52,321 bases of DNA from Zygnema cylindricum (GCA_037447655.1 JBBHKE010003248.1:261007-313327), one strand, 5' to 3'. Shown: positions 12,701-25,523, counted from the first letter of the stretch. Notes: generated from the letters alone by a model not told the origin. A program made the numbers and translations.

Positions 12701-13127
12701 TCACACAGCCAACCTTTATTATCATGTAAAGCAATCAAACTCTATCATTAATGGTTTTCCGGTTTCCTGGGAGTTACACTTTTAATCTATTGATAAATAT
12801 TGTTTGAACCAGGAAAACTTAAATAACTATTTAGAAAATAGCATAACATATATCTGGTCAAAAACTTACATATTCAAATGATAAAAAAACCAGCTTAATG
12901 TTCTTTATTCTGAATAGTAGGGGAAGGGTAAAAAACTTTCAAGAATAGTGTGTATCCTACTAGCGAAGGTATTTTCCTTTTATCTTATATTCACGCCTCT
13001 TGTTGCCCACTGTATGATGCGCTAATGACAGTGATGCAGTGCTTATAAGAATTCCTTTGTGTTAAAAAGGTCAGTGAAATTGGCTTAAATAAAAGGTTAA
13101 TCAGAGACATCCATTTTTAGTGAAGTA
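9735..13127. other. 3.4 kb without a recognised gene; weak coding candidates
   Basis: This should contain the end of LSM5 if the gene is complete, but no Sm2 motif is visible. Two minus-strand frames, 11956-11702 and 11730-11458, are hydrophilic and protein-like (for example KYQVETYNGYVIAVKENP), and a further minus-strand stretch near 12345-12240 ends in NEDE and a stop. None shows a family motif I recognise. A plus-strand frame at 11974-12231 is lysine-rich. They could be exons of an unknown minus-strand gene or decayed sequence. Confidence 0.35.
11458..11956 (-). other. possible coding exons, unknown protein
   Basis: Two overlapping open frames on the minus strand, 11956-11702 (84 codons) and 11730-11458 (90 codons). 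The first has a balanced amino-acid composition ending SFEELFPEFQ; the second contains LGKELILMTVEEPTFF. Both look more like real protein than most frames in this AT-rich region, but there is no recognised domain, no clear start and no confirmed splice pair. Function unknown. Confidence 0.2.
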
Positions 13128-13743
13128 CACCGCGAATCGTAATTAGAGTAATGAAAAAATTAGAGTAAAAAAACAAAATAAAAACAATTAGAGTTATGAA
13201 CGCTAATTTGTGTGATAGAACTTTTTCACAAAGGAAGTTTATCTAATTTATTTAAGTACTCTATATTGGGTTATGTCGGCAATAATTATCCGCGCTGAAA
13301 TTATGAACACTAAATTACGTAAACGTACAAAATCTGTCAGTCCATATAGTTTTGACGTCAGTATGACGTTAGTACTATTTGTCGCGTTGAATGTCAGTTA
13401 ATGTTCACACTGACGACGATGCTGTCAACGGACGAGAGTTATGCGAACGACTTTTTTTTGATGTGATTGATTACTTGTTTAGTGCGATATCACGTGCGAG
13501 CGCGATTCTATTAAATCATTATTTGTACCTTTTTACTTATAAAAGTACAATTTTGCACGGTCGGACGTCGTCCGTACCCCACACTGTTTAAAACGAACCT
13601 ATATTATAAGATTTTATGCTAATTAAACCTTACCTAAATTATAATAATGAAAAAAATAGAATCATTAACTCTATTTGACGTAATAGAGTCGAAATTTCGA
13701 GCGACCGAATTAGCGTTATTTACTCTAATGACGATTCGCTGTG
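13128..13743. mobile_element. TACACCG-family TIR element, copy a
   Basis: A 616-bp element bounded by CACCGCGAATCG and its inverse CGATTCGCTGTG. Internal sequence (for example the 13480-13600 stretch) is shared with the copies at 41579-42119 and 32400-32690. No transposase frame, so non-autonomous. Left flank is TA; no convincing target duplication. Confidence 0.75.
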
Positions 13744-14328
13744 AACTGTAGATGAAAGCAATAAACGCTTAGAGTTTATTGCCTAAAAGCAAACATAAAA
13801 TCTTCAGTAGCATTTTTTTTCTACAAAAACTACAAAATCTGACCAACAATCTGCGTAGACAATTACGTTTCGACACTTGTCCCATAAAAGTTCTAGATAG
13901 ACGTAAAGAGAAAAAATGTAGTGGTAAAACAATTCAAAGAGTAAAAGGTAAATTATGGAAAATATTGCGATTGGCTCAAAATGATTTCATTATTTTCCTC
14001 GATCTGTCCTTTGTTTCGTGAGATCCCTTAGCGTAAAAAAAATGGCATCCTTTCAACTTCGATGAATGCAAAATTTTAGTTTGGTTTTGAATGACGTCAT
14101 CTGAATGGCGTCACCATCTCATTTACGAAGAATATGATTCGATCAGATCCTTGTTGACTCGCAATCATTTCGTCATAAAACCAGTTTTCCCAAAAGAGAT
14201 ATTTTCGTATCAATTGATCAGAAATACAATTACATGGGACAAGTGGTTGTCTAGTTAAGCGCAACCCAACCCTGAATTTATATTTTTATAATGTAGCTCA
14301 TATAATATGGATGTTGTGTCGATTGAAC

Positions 14329-14789
14329 CATAGTTCAAAAGTAGGTGAAAGTAGGCCCATACAATATGCCTATTGTACGCAAAACATACAATATGACCTT
14401 AAGACCCATATTGTCTTGGTCGCAAAATGAAAAAAAAAAGTAATAGGGTTGAGTTGCACATCGATCGATAGAGAATTAAAACGTCATGTCTAAATTCTGA
14501 AAAACATTCGACCATTTTTCATTTTTTTTTCTGTGAGTTTTGAGGTATTTTTATTTAAACTGTCAGATCTGGACGATCGGACAGTCGCTGATCAAAGTAG
14601 CGATCTAAGAAGATCACATGAAAAGCCCATAACACAACTTACGATATAACTATCCGTCAGATTTGGACGATCGGACGGTCGCTGATCAAAGAAGCGATCT
14701 AAGAAGATCACATGAAAAGCCCATAACACAACTTACTATAAAGGCGCCTATAAAAGGCCTACGATAAAAACGCCTAATTTTGAACTATG
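14329..14789. mobile_element. hAT-like MITE, CATAGTTCAAAAG family, copy 1
   Basis: A 461-bp element with TIRs CATAGTTCAAAAGTAGG and the inverse (here CCTAATTTTGAACTATG), flanked by a perfect 8-bp target duplication GATTGAAC (14321-14328 and 14790-14797). Contains a 94-bp tandem duplication (units starting about 14571 and 14665). No coding capacity. The 8-bp duplication is the hallmark of hAT transposition. Confidence 0.88.
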
Positions 14790-14806
14790 GATTGAACATT
14801 TGAAAC

Positions 14807-15592
14807 CATAGTTGTTCAAAACGCATTTTACGCACGATTCAAACGCGCGTACAATACGTAGAAACTGGAGAGGTCGATTTGAAAAAATCGTAAAAAACGT
14901 TAATGATTTTTTTCCGTACAAATCCGTACATGTTAAAAAAATTGACTTGAACATGTACCGCAGTTTGTACGCTTTGTCATAATAAAATTGTCTGTCGTTC
15001 ACAAAGGCAGCCATGGCCAACTTCAAAAAAACATAGTACAGGAGATGACATTTTTCATCATTCAACATTGCACGACGTAATCCTCGAACTCTAGGCGTGG
15101 CTGCCTTTTTGGAGGTCCATGACTTCTTCGTCGACGGCTTCAACGGCAGATTACTAACTACTGCCGTGGCGTCGGTAATGGCGTCTTCCTTGAATTTTCG
15201 TTTCAACTGTTAAAGTATTTATGGCGGCTTCTTTTCGAAAATTTAAAGAAGACGCCCGTACACATTTGGAACTTACGGCGCTCAAATAGTGTGACGCCGC
15301 AACGTCTCTTTTTGTAAATGTCCGTAGACGTCACGATAAATTTCCGTACATTTCTGTGTACATTCTGATCAGTTTACTGAACAGAAAGTACTGATACGTG
15401 CATCGAATCTTTTCGTCAATTTTTGTACAGTTTCCGTAAATATTCGTACAATTACCGTAATTATTATATAGGTTTCCGTAAATTTCCAGTTTCAGTTTAC
15501 AGTAGATCGTTTTTTTGCGATTTTTTGAAAAGTCACGTACAATACGTAGAAACTGGAAAAAATGAAAAAATCGCGCGTATTGAACAACTAGG
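14807..15592. mobile_element. CATAGTTGTTCA element 1
   Basis: A 786-bp element starting CATAGTTGTTCAAAACGC and ending TTGAACAACTAGG (one mismatch to the inverse terminus). Flanked by TTTGAAAC on both sides (14799-14806 and 15593-15600), an 8-bp target duplication. Subterminal stretch with ACGTAGAAACTGG is inverted between the two ends. No coding capacity seen. Confidence 0.75.
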
Positions 15593-15600
15593 TTTGAAAC

Positions 15601-16061
15601 CATAGTTGTTCAAATCGCGCGAGTTTTTCCTTTTTTCCGATTAAAACGTACAATTGTGACTTCTGAATAAATCGGAAAAAAACGCGATGTACTTTCTGTC
15701 CGGTAAACTGAACGGAGAATCTACAGTAACTGTACGGTTTTGTACCAAAAGAGTACGGAATTTGACTAAAAGATACGTTGCACTTCGTAGTACTTTCTGT
15801 CTGTTAAACTGAACAGAAATATAACGGGAAACGTACGGAATTGTAACAAAATTGTACGGACTATGACGAAAAGAGACGGGAACTGTACGGGAAATGTACA
15901 AACTGCGGGATATGTAAAATTTATTTTTGTTTACATGTAAGGAATAGTACGGAGAAAAATTCATTGACGATTTTTACGATTTTTTCAAAAGGTTCAATGC
16001 GTTTGTTACGTATAATTCGTTGCGATTAAATCGTTCGCACTAAACGCCGTGAACAACTATG
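15601..16061. mobile_element. CATAGTTGTTCA element 2
   Basis: Begins CATAGTTGTTCAAATCG immediately after the TTTGAAAC that closes element 1 and ends GAACAACTATG before another TTTGAAAC (16062-16069). Its right end is the inverse of the ends of element 3 over about 100 bp; its left end differs. No coding capacity. Confidence 0.7.
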
Positions 16062-16069
16062 TTTGAAAC

Positions 16070-17349
16070 CATAGTTGTTCACGGCGATTAGTGCGAACGT
16101 ACCGTACGTGACGAATTATACGTAACAAACGCATTGAACCTTTTGATCAAATCGCAAAAAATCGTTAATGAATTTCCTTCCGTACTATTCCGTACATAAA
16201 AAAACAAAAAACTATTTCATATAACAGAGTTTGCAAGTTTTTCGTGTTAAATGAGCGGTAAAAAAAATAAACTTTTTAAAGTTTTATAACAATCTTTGTT
16301 AGCATAGGAATGACTTTACCAAATGGTAGTCCTGTCGTTATCCTTAGAGAATACTTCGGTAATAACATACCCGGGTTCGAATGCTACGAAGATAGCATTT
16401 ATAGCAATTCGTCTTCTTTCAAAAAAAATTGAAGAAGACGCCCGTACAAATTTCAAACTGAACGCGCGAAATTATTGTGACGTTCGTCTTTTTTTTCCTT
16501 TTTTGCGATTGAAACGTATAATTCGTGACTTTTGAAAAAATCAAAAAAAAACGTGTACTGTAAACTGAAATTGCAATTTTACGGAAACCTGCAAACTAAT
16601 TACTGTAACTGTAATCGTGCGATTTTTTCCTTTTTTGCGATTGAAACGTATAATTCGTGACTTTTGAAAAAATCGAAAAAAAACGTGTACTGTAAACTGA
16701 AATTGCAATTTTACGAAAACCTGCAAACTAATTACTGTAACTGTACATTTTTTTACGGGTATGTACGGAATAAAACGGGAAATATGCGTCGCACTTATTG
16801 GTACTTTCTGTTCAGTGAACTGAACAGAAATACCACGGAAGTTGAACGTTATATAATCGAAAATGTACGGACATTTTCGAAAAGAGACGTTGAACGTCAC
16901 AATAATCTCGCGCGTTCAGTTTGAAATTTGTACGGGCGTCTTCTTCAATTTTTTTTGAAAGAAGACGCCATAGAACAGAGACGAAATTGCTAAAAATGCT
17001 ACAGAGACGAAATTGCTAAAAATGCTATTTTCGTAGCATTCGACCCCGGGTATGTTATTTGCGAAGCATATCCTAAGGTGAACGACAGGACTACCATTTG
17101 GTAAAGTCATTCCGTTACCCAAAATAATTGTGATAAAATTTTAAAGAGTTTATTTTTTTACTGCTCATTAAACGGGAAAAACTTGCAAACTGCGTTATAT
17201 GTAATAGTGTTTTGTGTTTTTATGTACGGAATAGTACGGAAGGGAATTCATTAACGATTTTTTGCGATTTGATCAAAAGGTTCAATGCGTTTGTTACGTA
17301 TAATTCGTCACGTACGGTACGTTCGCACTAATCGCCGTGAACAACTATG
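16070..17349. mobile_element. CATAGTTGTTCA element 3, foldback type
   Basis: A 1.28 kb foldback element. The arms (about 16070-16490 and 16905-17349) are inverted copies beginning CATAGTTGTTCACGGCG, and each carries the block around ACCAAATGGTAG. The centre holds a 132-bp tandem duplication (about 16494-16625 and 16626-16757). Left flank is TTTGAAAC; the right flank (ACTATGGA) does not match. No coding capacity. Confidence 0.8.
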
Positions 17350-17796
17350 ACTATGGACGAAACTATAATGCCGCAAATGAAACTGAAACTTATTCAATCA
17401 AACGTAACAAAAATTCAGCCAAACGTAAACTGAAATGTAACTTCAAACCAAACCAAGTGAGTCGTAACTATAATGCAACGCGAACATAAATAATATTATA
17501 TCGACCAAACCCGCCGATTCTCCCAATATTCCAACAATCCCCCTCTTAGGGTATTTTCGCATGTGGTAAAGTTACAGTTATTTCGTGTCGTTTTCCTTCA
17601 TAACTTAGAAAAAAACGAGAAAATCCGCAGCCGTACCAAAAAATTGAAATTAGCACCGTACAAGTTACATTTTTGTGTTCCCTTCCCCTTCCTCCTCTTT
17701 TTTTTCTCTCTGCTGTTGACCCTGGCTCCCTCCGTCTATCTCCTTTGGAGAACTATCCCTGGAATTCCTCTCCAGCCATCTACTCTTTCAGTCCGG
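17350..17796 (+). promoter_or_regulatory. upstream region and 5' UTR of pirin
   Basis: About 450 bases between the foldback element and the pirin ATG. The last 120 bases are C/T-rich, as in plant 5' leaders. The frame is open upstream to 17563, so a longer N-terminus starting there cannot be fully excluded, but it would be hydrophobic and unlike pirins. Confidence 0.5.
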
Positions 17797-20183
17797 ATGT
17801 CTTCCGCCATGGAAACTGCAGTCCCAGGCGCCACGTTCAACAAGCCGCGGACCATACTTCGAAAACTTTTATCTCGGGAACAGTCTGAAGGTGATGGCGC
17901 ACGTGTGAGGCGCAGCATTGGGAGGTGTGTGCGCGTTTTGTCGTCTTTTTGTTTGCCTTCAATTCAGTTTGATCGTTTTGAGTAACTGAGCTAGTTTCAG
18001 GTGATAGTGTCAAGTTGCAGGTACGACGATTGTGTATCTTTTTGCCTCTTTTTGCCTGAGAAGTTCGGCTGCCCTGAAACCTTCTGATTGAGTGTCCCGG
18101 AGTTGTTTTTGCAGGCCTGAAATGAAGACTCTGGATCCTTTCCTTTTGCTCGACGAAGCCAGAGGTGTGTAATGTGGTGCGTGGAAATTGATGCCACGTG
18201 GCTGCCTGATTACTCTTGTGCAGATTGAGACGCAGCCATTGGCTGTTGTGGGAAAGTCGTGCTGTTGCTTGCCTGGACTGCACAAAACCATGAAAATATT
18301 TTAAATTAACAATGAATTCGAGTTAGGAATGACATTAGGTGGAAACCTTTTCCCCATAGCTGTCCTTTTCCCTCCCAATGTCTACATAATGCCGTAACTC
18401 CTCCTAGTGGGTTAGAGTACGGAGGCGAACCAAATGTTGTCAAATGATTCGAGAAACGTGACATGTTTGGAAAAGTTATAAAGACTAACAGTTGGTTCTC
18501 TTGTGGCTCCATTTTTCTCTCTTCAGTTTCAGCTCCAGCCGGCTTCCCCGACCATCCTCACCGAGGTGGGTAAATAGACAGCAGTTGGGCGCTTTTTATT
18601 TGGATTATGATATTGCTTTCAATTCAAGAAATATCAGCTCAAAGCTGCAGTGTTTCAAGTTCAAATGCGCATGGCACTCACCGACACATTTATGCAATTG
18701 GGCATTTTCTGACTTTTTTGATGTTTTCTGATTCTTAATGGTATTTGACAGGCTTTGAGACTGTGACCTATATGCTGGAGGTGTGATCTCCTATCCTTTT
18801 ACCATATGCAAATAGTCGAGTCATCTTGTATTGGAACCATTTGACTTTTTGTGTTCAAATGCTGATGTCTTCGGGTGAAGATCTACATTTATGACAGTGA
18901 TTGTAAGCTGGCAGTAACTTCCAAAAAGCTGACTGGTGCTGCTTATAAGATGAATTCTTATCATACTTCTACTTCATCGTTGCTAATGCAGGGAGCTGTC
19001 ACCCACGAAGACTGTGATGGCCACAAAGGCACCATTAAAGCTGGAGATTTACAGGTCAGACATTGCAACAGCCCTCTACTTTTAAGTGACACAAAGTGGG
19101 AGAAGCCTTCCATTCTCTCCTCATCATCACCATCACATATATTCTGTAATTTTGTTATCGTTGTTTGACATAGAATCACTGCATTCTCATCCATTTGACA
19201 TGTCCAGCAAATATTTTTACGCGAAGCTGGTCAATTGTCTCACGATTCTGCGTGTTTCAACTAACTTGAAACACAATGTCCACAATGTAAGACTTTTAAG
19301 CTTGTAAGGACAGATAAGAAGGAAAAGTGATGGACACATTTTACTTCTCTTCCCGCATCATCTGCCAAAGGAGCCCTATTTTTTTCTCTAGATGAATGGG
19401 TAAGGAAGCGTTCAAAACTAATTTACGTCTTGCCTTACCTTGGGCCGCAGTGGATGACTGCTGGGCGTGGCATTGTACACTCGGAAATGCCGGCTTCGAA
19501 GGGAGAGAGCCACGGATTACAACTGTGGGTCAACTTGGCAGCTAAGGACAAAATGTGAGTATAGCAGGTAGAGAGCGTGATAATGAAAGGACTCAATTGA
19601 TAAACGTTTTGCTACATGCTCAATATGTCGTGAGCTCCACCACTGCATTGGAGCAGATATTAATTCCTAATTTTCTCGCCATGAAACCTGCAGGATTCCC
19701 TCTAATTACCAAGAACTGGAAGCAAAGGATGTTCCTAAAATTGAGAAAGACGGTGTGAAAGTTGCAGTGATAGCCGGTCAGTCCATGGGTGTGACTTCTC
19801 CAGTGTACACGCGGACACCGACAATGTACCTCGACTTCACAATGCAACCGGGTGCCTCGCTTCACCAAGCAGTGCCTGAGGGATGGAATGGCTTTGTGTA
19901 TACTTTGAAAGGCCGAGGTATATTCGGAAAAGAGACTGCAGAGAGTTTTGGGGCTCATTATACACTGGAATTGGGACCTGGAGATGGGCTGAGCGTGTGG
20001 AACAAGAGTGAGGAAGTACTACAATTTGTTCTAATTGCCGGGCAGCCGATCAACGAGCCTGTGTCACAGTATGGACCGTTTGTGATGAACACACACGAAG
20101 AAATTATGCAGACATTGCGTGACTACCAAACCGGGAAAAATGGTTTTGAAAAAGCTCGGAGTTGGTTGTCTTCTAGAAAGTAG
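17797..20183 (+). CDS. pirin (cupin-fold iron protein), 7 exons
   Basis: Exons 17797-17924, 18115-18164, 18527-18565, 18752-18780, 18992-19054, 19451-19554 and 19694-20183 join in phase with GT..AG introns to give 300 residues, the usual pirin length. Visible family features: [17 protein letters not shown] near the N-terminus, [61 protein letters not shown] and [11 protein letters not shown] in the second cupin half. The four metal ligands of human pirin are conserved as His69, His71, His113 and Glu115. Plant pirins act in the nucleus or cytosol, with roles reported in G-protein signalling and as quercetinase-like oxygenases; which applies here is unknown. A second Met at 17809 is an alternative start. 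An AATAAA lies near 20357. Confidence 0.95.
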
Positions 20184-21194
20184 TACGCAGGATATATCTC
20201 GAGACTTAGTAGGATTGGGCAAACTATTATATGTTTAATGTGCAGAATACATCTGGAAGATTTAGTAGGATTAGACAAAAAATTGTATATTTATGCAAAA
20301 ATGTACTGGCATACAAGGTGCTTATACCTGATGTTATAACTAGCAAATGTTTGGAAATAAAAATTGCATTACCTGTCGGTGAAATACTGACGCTGATTGT
20401 ATTTTTCAAGTTTTTCTGGTTTATGTTGCCACTTTGTTCTCACATGTCTGGTTTACAACTTCCTTTCACCAATCATGTGAGTATGACTTTGTTTTACTAC
20501 AACGCCCATCGTTACTAAAGGATTAATTTGTGTAAATGTGAAATTAGAACAGTAATTCAGTGTAGAGCGACTAGGCAGATTGTCCCTTAAATAGTGTTAT
20601 TTTAACACTATTTTATGAGGTAGCGAATTATTAATGTGAACAAATCTAAGAAAATTAACTAATGACGTCTTGCAACGTGGCTCACTAGGAGCCTCTCAAT
20701 TACTGTTATAAATGCTAATTATGATTTTGGTTCGAAAGAACACTCTGGTACTGTAGCTATGGACACTGTACATCAGTATTAGAGTTAGTGAATTATGAGC
20801 ATTACCACTATTAGAAGTAACTTCACTTGTACTTTCTCAGGTCACAGTAATACGCGCAAGGTACAAAATGGTAATGGAGACGCTTAGTACGTTTAAATAC
20901 CCAAAGCGTCCGTGCACATGTCAGCTCGCCAACAGCTGTTAGACAGGTGACTATGCACTGACCAAGTACTGACTCTGACCAAGTACTGACTCTAATCAAA
21001 CGCCCAGTGAATCGGACGTTGGGGGACGTTGGGGATCCTACGTCTCCAGTGAAACTAAATGCCTGCAGAGGATGTAACTACGCTACATTCAACTGAACAA
21101 TGTGAAGCCAAAAACAAGATGTTGAATCCGAATCTAAAGCGGATTGTACCGTGCCACGTAAGAGGGGGCGGGTTTCAATGGAAGATGTTTTCGA
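20184..21194. other. 3' flank of pirin and intergenic DNA
   Basis: Holds the pirin 3' UTR (AATAAA near 20357) and then AT-rich intergenic sequence. Short frames (20231-20518 plus, 21059-21256 plus) have no recognisable motif. Nothing else supported. Confidence 0.5.
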
Positions 21195-21462
21195 AAGTAG
21201 GCGTTTTATGGTATGCCTTTGGTAGGCGCAAGTTGTGTTATGGGCTTTTCATGTGATCTTCTTAGATCGCTACTTTGATCGCCACTTTGATCAGTGACCG
21301 TCCGATGACGTTTAATTCTCTATCAAACGATGTGCAATTCAACCATGATACTTTTTTTTTTCATTTTGCGACCAATGCAATATGGGTCTTAAGGTCATAC
21401 TGTATGTTTTGCGTACAATAGGCATATTGTATGGGCCTACTTTCACCTACTTTTGAACTATG
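21195..21462. mobile_element. hAT-like MITE, CATAGTTCAAAAG family, copy 2 (truncated left TIR)
   Basis: The right end is intact (CCTACTTTTGAACTATG) and followed by TTTTCGAC (21463-21470). On the left, TTTTCGA (21188-21194) runs straight into AAGTAGGCG, so the outer ten bases of the left TIR are missing but the target duplication is still visible. Interior matches the copies at 14329, 24183 and 38606. Confidence 0.75.
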
Positions 21463-24182
21463 TTTTCGACCATTCTGACTTCGTATAGCTTTGTTTTTCA
21501 CGCGTGTGAAATGCTCGCACACGAGAAATAATGTTTTCTAGTGTTGTGTATCGTGTAAAATCTTATCGCTATAAATTCAATATTCAACATACGAACGGTC
21601 AAGGGGCTCGATATATCACTCGGGGACCAACAAAAACTATCGCAATATATTTGGTGTGAGGTGGGTGTCCGTACAGATTTTGTACGGCGATGTTTTACGT
21701 TAATTGTCGGAAGATCCCCTCACCCCCGCCCCCCAACGGTTGGGGGGCCGCCACAGGTGGGAGGGTTGGCTCTTTTGAAACAAATTTTTAAGTCCAACAT
21801 CGCCTCGATAAACAGAGGTATAAATTTATTTGCATATCGAGCCGATGTATCGGCAAAATATCGCAATATTGAGCTTCTCGATATATCGAGACACTTTATC
21901 GGTTATAGGCAACCCATAATTATGTGCATATTGAATATCAACAAGGGGTCCTCGATACACAACACTAATATCTTCAATACATATGGGATCGCTTTAGGCG
22001 AGATATCATGCATTCATTTTCACCTTTTTCGATCTTGGTGTAACAACGGGTTACATTGCACTGCATCGACTGAGATCTTGGTTTGCAACGCCTTTGGCAA
22101 ACTCTATCTTCGTACATATCGGTCTGTCTTACTGTAGGGTAACCTACACGCTACGCCATTTGGCAAACTCATTAGACTTTAGCAATGTTTTACGCCTCTT
22201 TCGAGTTCGTCTATGTATGTTTATGCTGTTCTCCTTCTTTTTTATTTTAAAAATTATATAAACAACTTGAAAACGTTAAGCGCTCATGGAAATGCATTTA
22301 TCAAATTTTCGAGTGTTTTTCTAGGATGTAGTCCTTGTCATAAGATTTTTTTTGCGCACCATGCCGGTTTTTGTTTGGTTTTTATGCTAAATAAAAAAAA
22401 TATGTAACCAATAAAAACAACCTCAATCTAATTTGCTGCACGAACGTGTTCCGCCGAAATCACAAGAAGTGTGATAATTGCGTAACGGCGAGCATGGAAA
22501 ACATCTAAGGCGGTTAGACTCCTATAGAAGATTGTACTATTTCCTAACTTGCGATGGAAAACCATGAAGTTACAAAAAGAGTAAGAAAATAATAAATACA
22601 TATTTAAATACTACAATAGTCGACAAATAATATAACATATAGAATATTCTAAAACTCAAAGCGAAACTAAACAAGTAACCACTAAAACAAATTAAATGTA
22701 CTAAAGTGATTACCCCACAAAGATAATAAACCTATAGTGTATGGTTATCCACGACCCTGACAACTAAAAAACCACACCTTCAAAGATCATGGATGTGGAC
22801 TTAGATCGTTTGGTGGAAGATCTAAAGACCTCATACATTATCTGAAACTGTGGTTCCATTAGCGAGAGACTAAACTCACACTCTTTGAATGGCAATTGTG
22901 AAATGCTTCGACTACGAAGTAATGAATGCTCGTCGAAGTAGTCTTGAACCACTAGTTTCAATTTTGTTTTGGGCACAATTGAGAAGGGAATTATCTAAAG
23001 ATTTATCCAACGTGCAAAATATAATCACCGCTAAAAAATCTTAATTTTTAATAAGACAAACTGATCTTATGATTCTCAGTGTGCGTGACCTTCCAAAGCA
23101 ACTACGCTCGAGCCGACAGTCTCGTGTGGAATGACAACATGAATAAACATGGCTTCTAGTCAAATCCGTGAGGACCACGTCACACATGGTCTTCCATACT
23201 TGTGGAGGACAACCAAGACAATTTGAGGCCTTTAAAAACTATAAAATTAAGACCGAAGGGAGAGTATATCACAAACCTCTCATTTCATAATGTAACCTGC
23301 TTTCACAACAACTACCATAATTATATCACGCACCAAATCTTATGTCAACATTATAGTTTATCGTGCCGAGCAGCAAAGTAAATGAATCCTTTTTGAATGA
23401 ATAGTTTGGTTGCAAACGTAAAGCGAGAGCCCCATCAGTGGTGGGTGAAGCAAACCCAAATGCAAACGCAAGATAGACGTAAACTAGTTATATATTAAAT
23501 GAAGTGTCAAAATTTGTTGTGTGGCGTGCAACCACGCACAGACACTCGGTTTGAAAAAAGAAGGTGAACGAGCACGTGATTGAGAAAAAGGTACCGTGTT
23601 TAACAAAATACGAAATTCATCGGTTGGGAACCACTCTCATATATTGCAAGTGGAAGTTCTTTTGGACAACAGCAAACGTTAAATGTGGAACCTGAGGTTG
23701 AGTGACCCGCACCAACGGAGAGAAGAGCCTCATGAGACGTAATTAGGCATTCCTCCACTTCAAGGACCAGTAAGCTAGAATAGGGATATCATCAACAATG
23801 AAACGAGAGGTGATGGTAGGCCCCAACAAATCCTAACTTTATAGTGAAAATCTAAACTAGAACATGGAGTATAGGAAGCTACGTGTTAAATCATTTGTTA
23901 GAGGCGATGAAAACAATATTTTTCTCTTTGAACAAGGCAAATGATAACATGGAATAATCTTATAACCCCCTAAATTCAGCGCGAAGGTACAAACTGCGAA
24001 CGGTCAGCAGCGCACAAGATACAATGGTCACATGTGTTGTTGGCGTACTTCAAAGGATATGAAGCCCTAAAATTGTTGTTGAACAGTTAAACCGAACTGT
24101 TGCCTTCGTTAACCCATAAATTTAGCTGTATGGCATTTACTGTCATTTAAGGTGAATACTTGTACGATATTTGTACGACTAT
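21463..24182. other. 2.7 kb intergenic, no gene recognised
   Basis: AT-rich. The longest frame, 21661-22137 (plus, 158 codons), has no recognised domain. Several GATATATCGA-like motifs occur at 21600-21960. Nothing else could be assigned. Confidence 0.4.
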
Positions 24183-24916
24183 CATAGTTCAAAAGTAGGT
24201 GAAAGTAGGCCTATACAATATGCCTACTGCTTGTAAAACATACAATATGACCTTAAGACCCACATTTTATGGGTCGCAAAATGAGAAAAAATAGTAACAT
24301 GGTTGAGTTGCACATCGATCGATAGAGAATTAAACGTCATGTCTAAATTTTGAAAAACATTCGGACAAAAAATAATTTTATGTGAGTTTTGAGGCATTTT
24401 TTATTTAAACCGTCAGATTTGGATGATCGGACAGTCGCTGATCAAAGTAGAGATCTAAGATCACATGAAAAGCCTATAATACAACTTACGATAGGACTAT
24501 ATGTCATATTAGCGTCTGCAACTTTGAGGGCCACACTAAATAAAGCTTCAAATTGACCAACCAGGCAATATGGGACGATAAAAAAAAAGCATTCCACACT
24601 GCCAAAAATATTACCAAAACCTACCCGTTGGTGGGTGGTGGTTCATTCACGGTAGAAATTTTGTTTGGTTGCCCGTTCGCGTTTTTTGTTTGCCGGGTTT
24701 CCTTTCCCGCCGAATGTCATCCTACGCCGTGTCAGTTCGCTAAAAAATTTCGTCCGGCGGCGTGCGCTGTACTATGATCATACGTCAGATTCGTACGTTC
24801 GCACAAGAGTGTGGCCAACGCACACACATACAGTATGCCTACTCTTCTCGAGTTTTGTGCCAAGTTTTGTGCGCCTACCAAAGGCCTACCATAAAAACGC
24901 CTACTTTTGAACTATG
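24183..24916. mobile_element. hAT-like MITE, CATAGTTCAAAAG family, copy 3 (long form)
   Basis: A 734-bp copy with TIRs CATAGTTCAAAAGTAGG and CCTACTTTTGAACTATG. Flanks are GTACGACT (24173-24180, then an extra AT) and GTACGAAT (24917-24924), a 7/8 match. The internal part around 24660-24900 is shared with copy 4 (38640-38860). Short frames inside are not genes. Confidence 0.8.
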
Positions 24917-25052
24917 GTACGAATAATGAAATTTCCGCACTACTCATTTGGTACTCTTCTGCTTATAACATGGGCGCACAAAACCGTGCTCGAGAAAGTA
25001 CACCGCGCATCGTTATTAGTGTCAAAGTTTAAATAGTAAGTAAATATACCGT

Positions 25053-25523
25053 CGATTGGTGTCGTACTTCAGTAGATAGAGTTTTAGAGAGGGAATAGGA
25101 CTTAGAAAATTTTGGGTAGGTAGCTGCCTCTCCCAGAGAGCACCTTGTATAAATGGCAAACTTTGGCCAGCCATAACTATCAATTTACTTGACCATTTTC
25201 AGTGATTCTTTTTGCTGCGGACTCACGGGAGTCCAAGCTACACAAGGGTGTAGTCGGTCAGAGTTTTTGTCTACCAGGGTGGCGGTATTTCTAAGGGAAA
25301 GTCAAAGTGGGTGAATGTGTCCAAATCTCATATTCTAACTTTGCATTCTGTGGTGGAACTGACCACACAGAAAGTGTTATTTCACAGGGGTGAATCTATA
25401 TTTGGGTTTTGATTGTCAAGGGGTCAGTCATTTGGGTTTATATCAACTTAGAGTCGGCACTATCTTGATAAGCTTCTTTTTTGGATCTGCATACTCTGAG
25501 GGCCAATGGAGGTCTCAGAGTTT
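25053..25523 (+). mobile_element. LTR-A copy 5, diverged fragment
   Basis: Matches the TATA-proximal half and end of LTR-A in plus sense: the CAGTAGATAGAG block, CTCCCAGAGAGC followed by TATAAATGG, and the terminus CTCTGAG..GAGTTTCA at 25523. It has an extra stretch of about 150 bases near 25300-25480. It is cut on the left next to a lone TACACCG-family terminus (about 24991-25030). Confidence 0.7.

Noticed and set aside
24553-24910. Frames with RRALYYDHTS-like sequence shared with 38962-38612
   Set aside because: Both are inside hAT-like MITE copies, with no upstream coding continuity; shared because the element is repeated.
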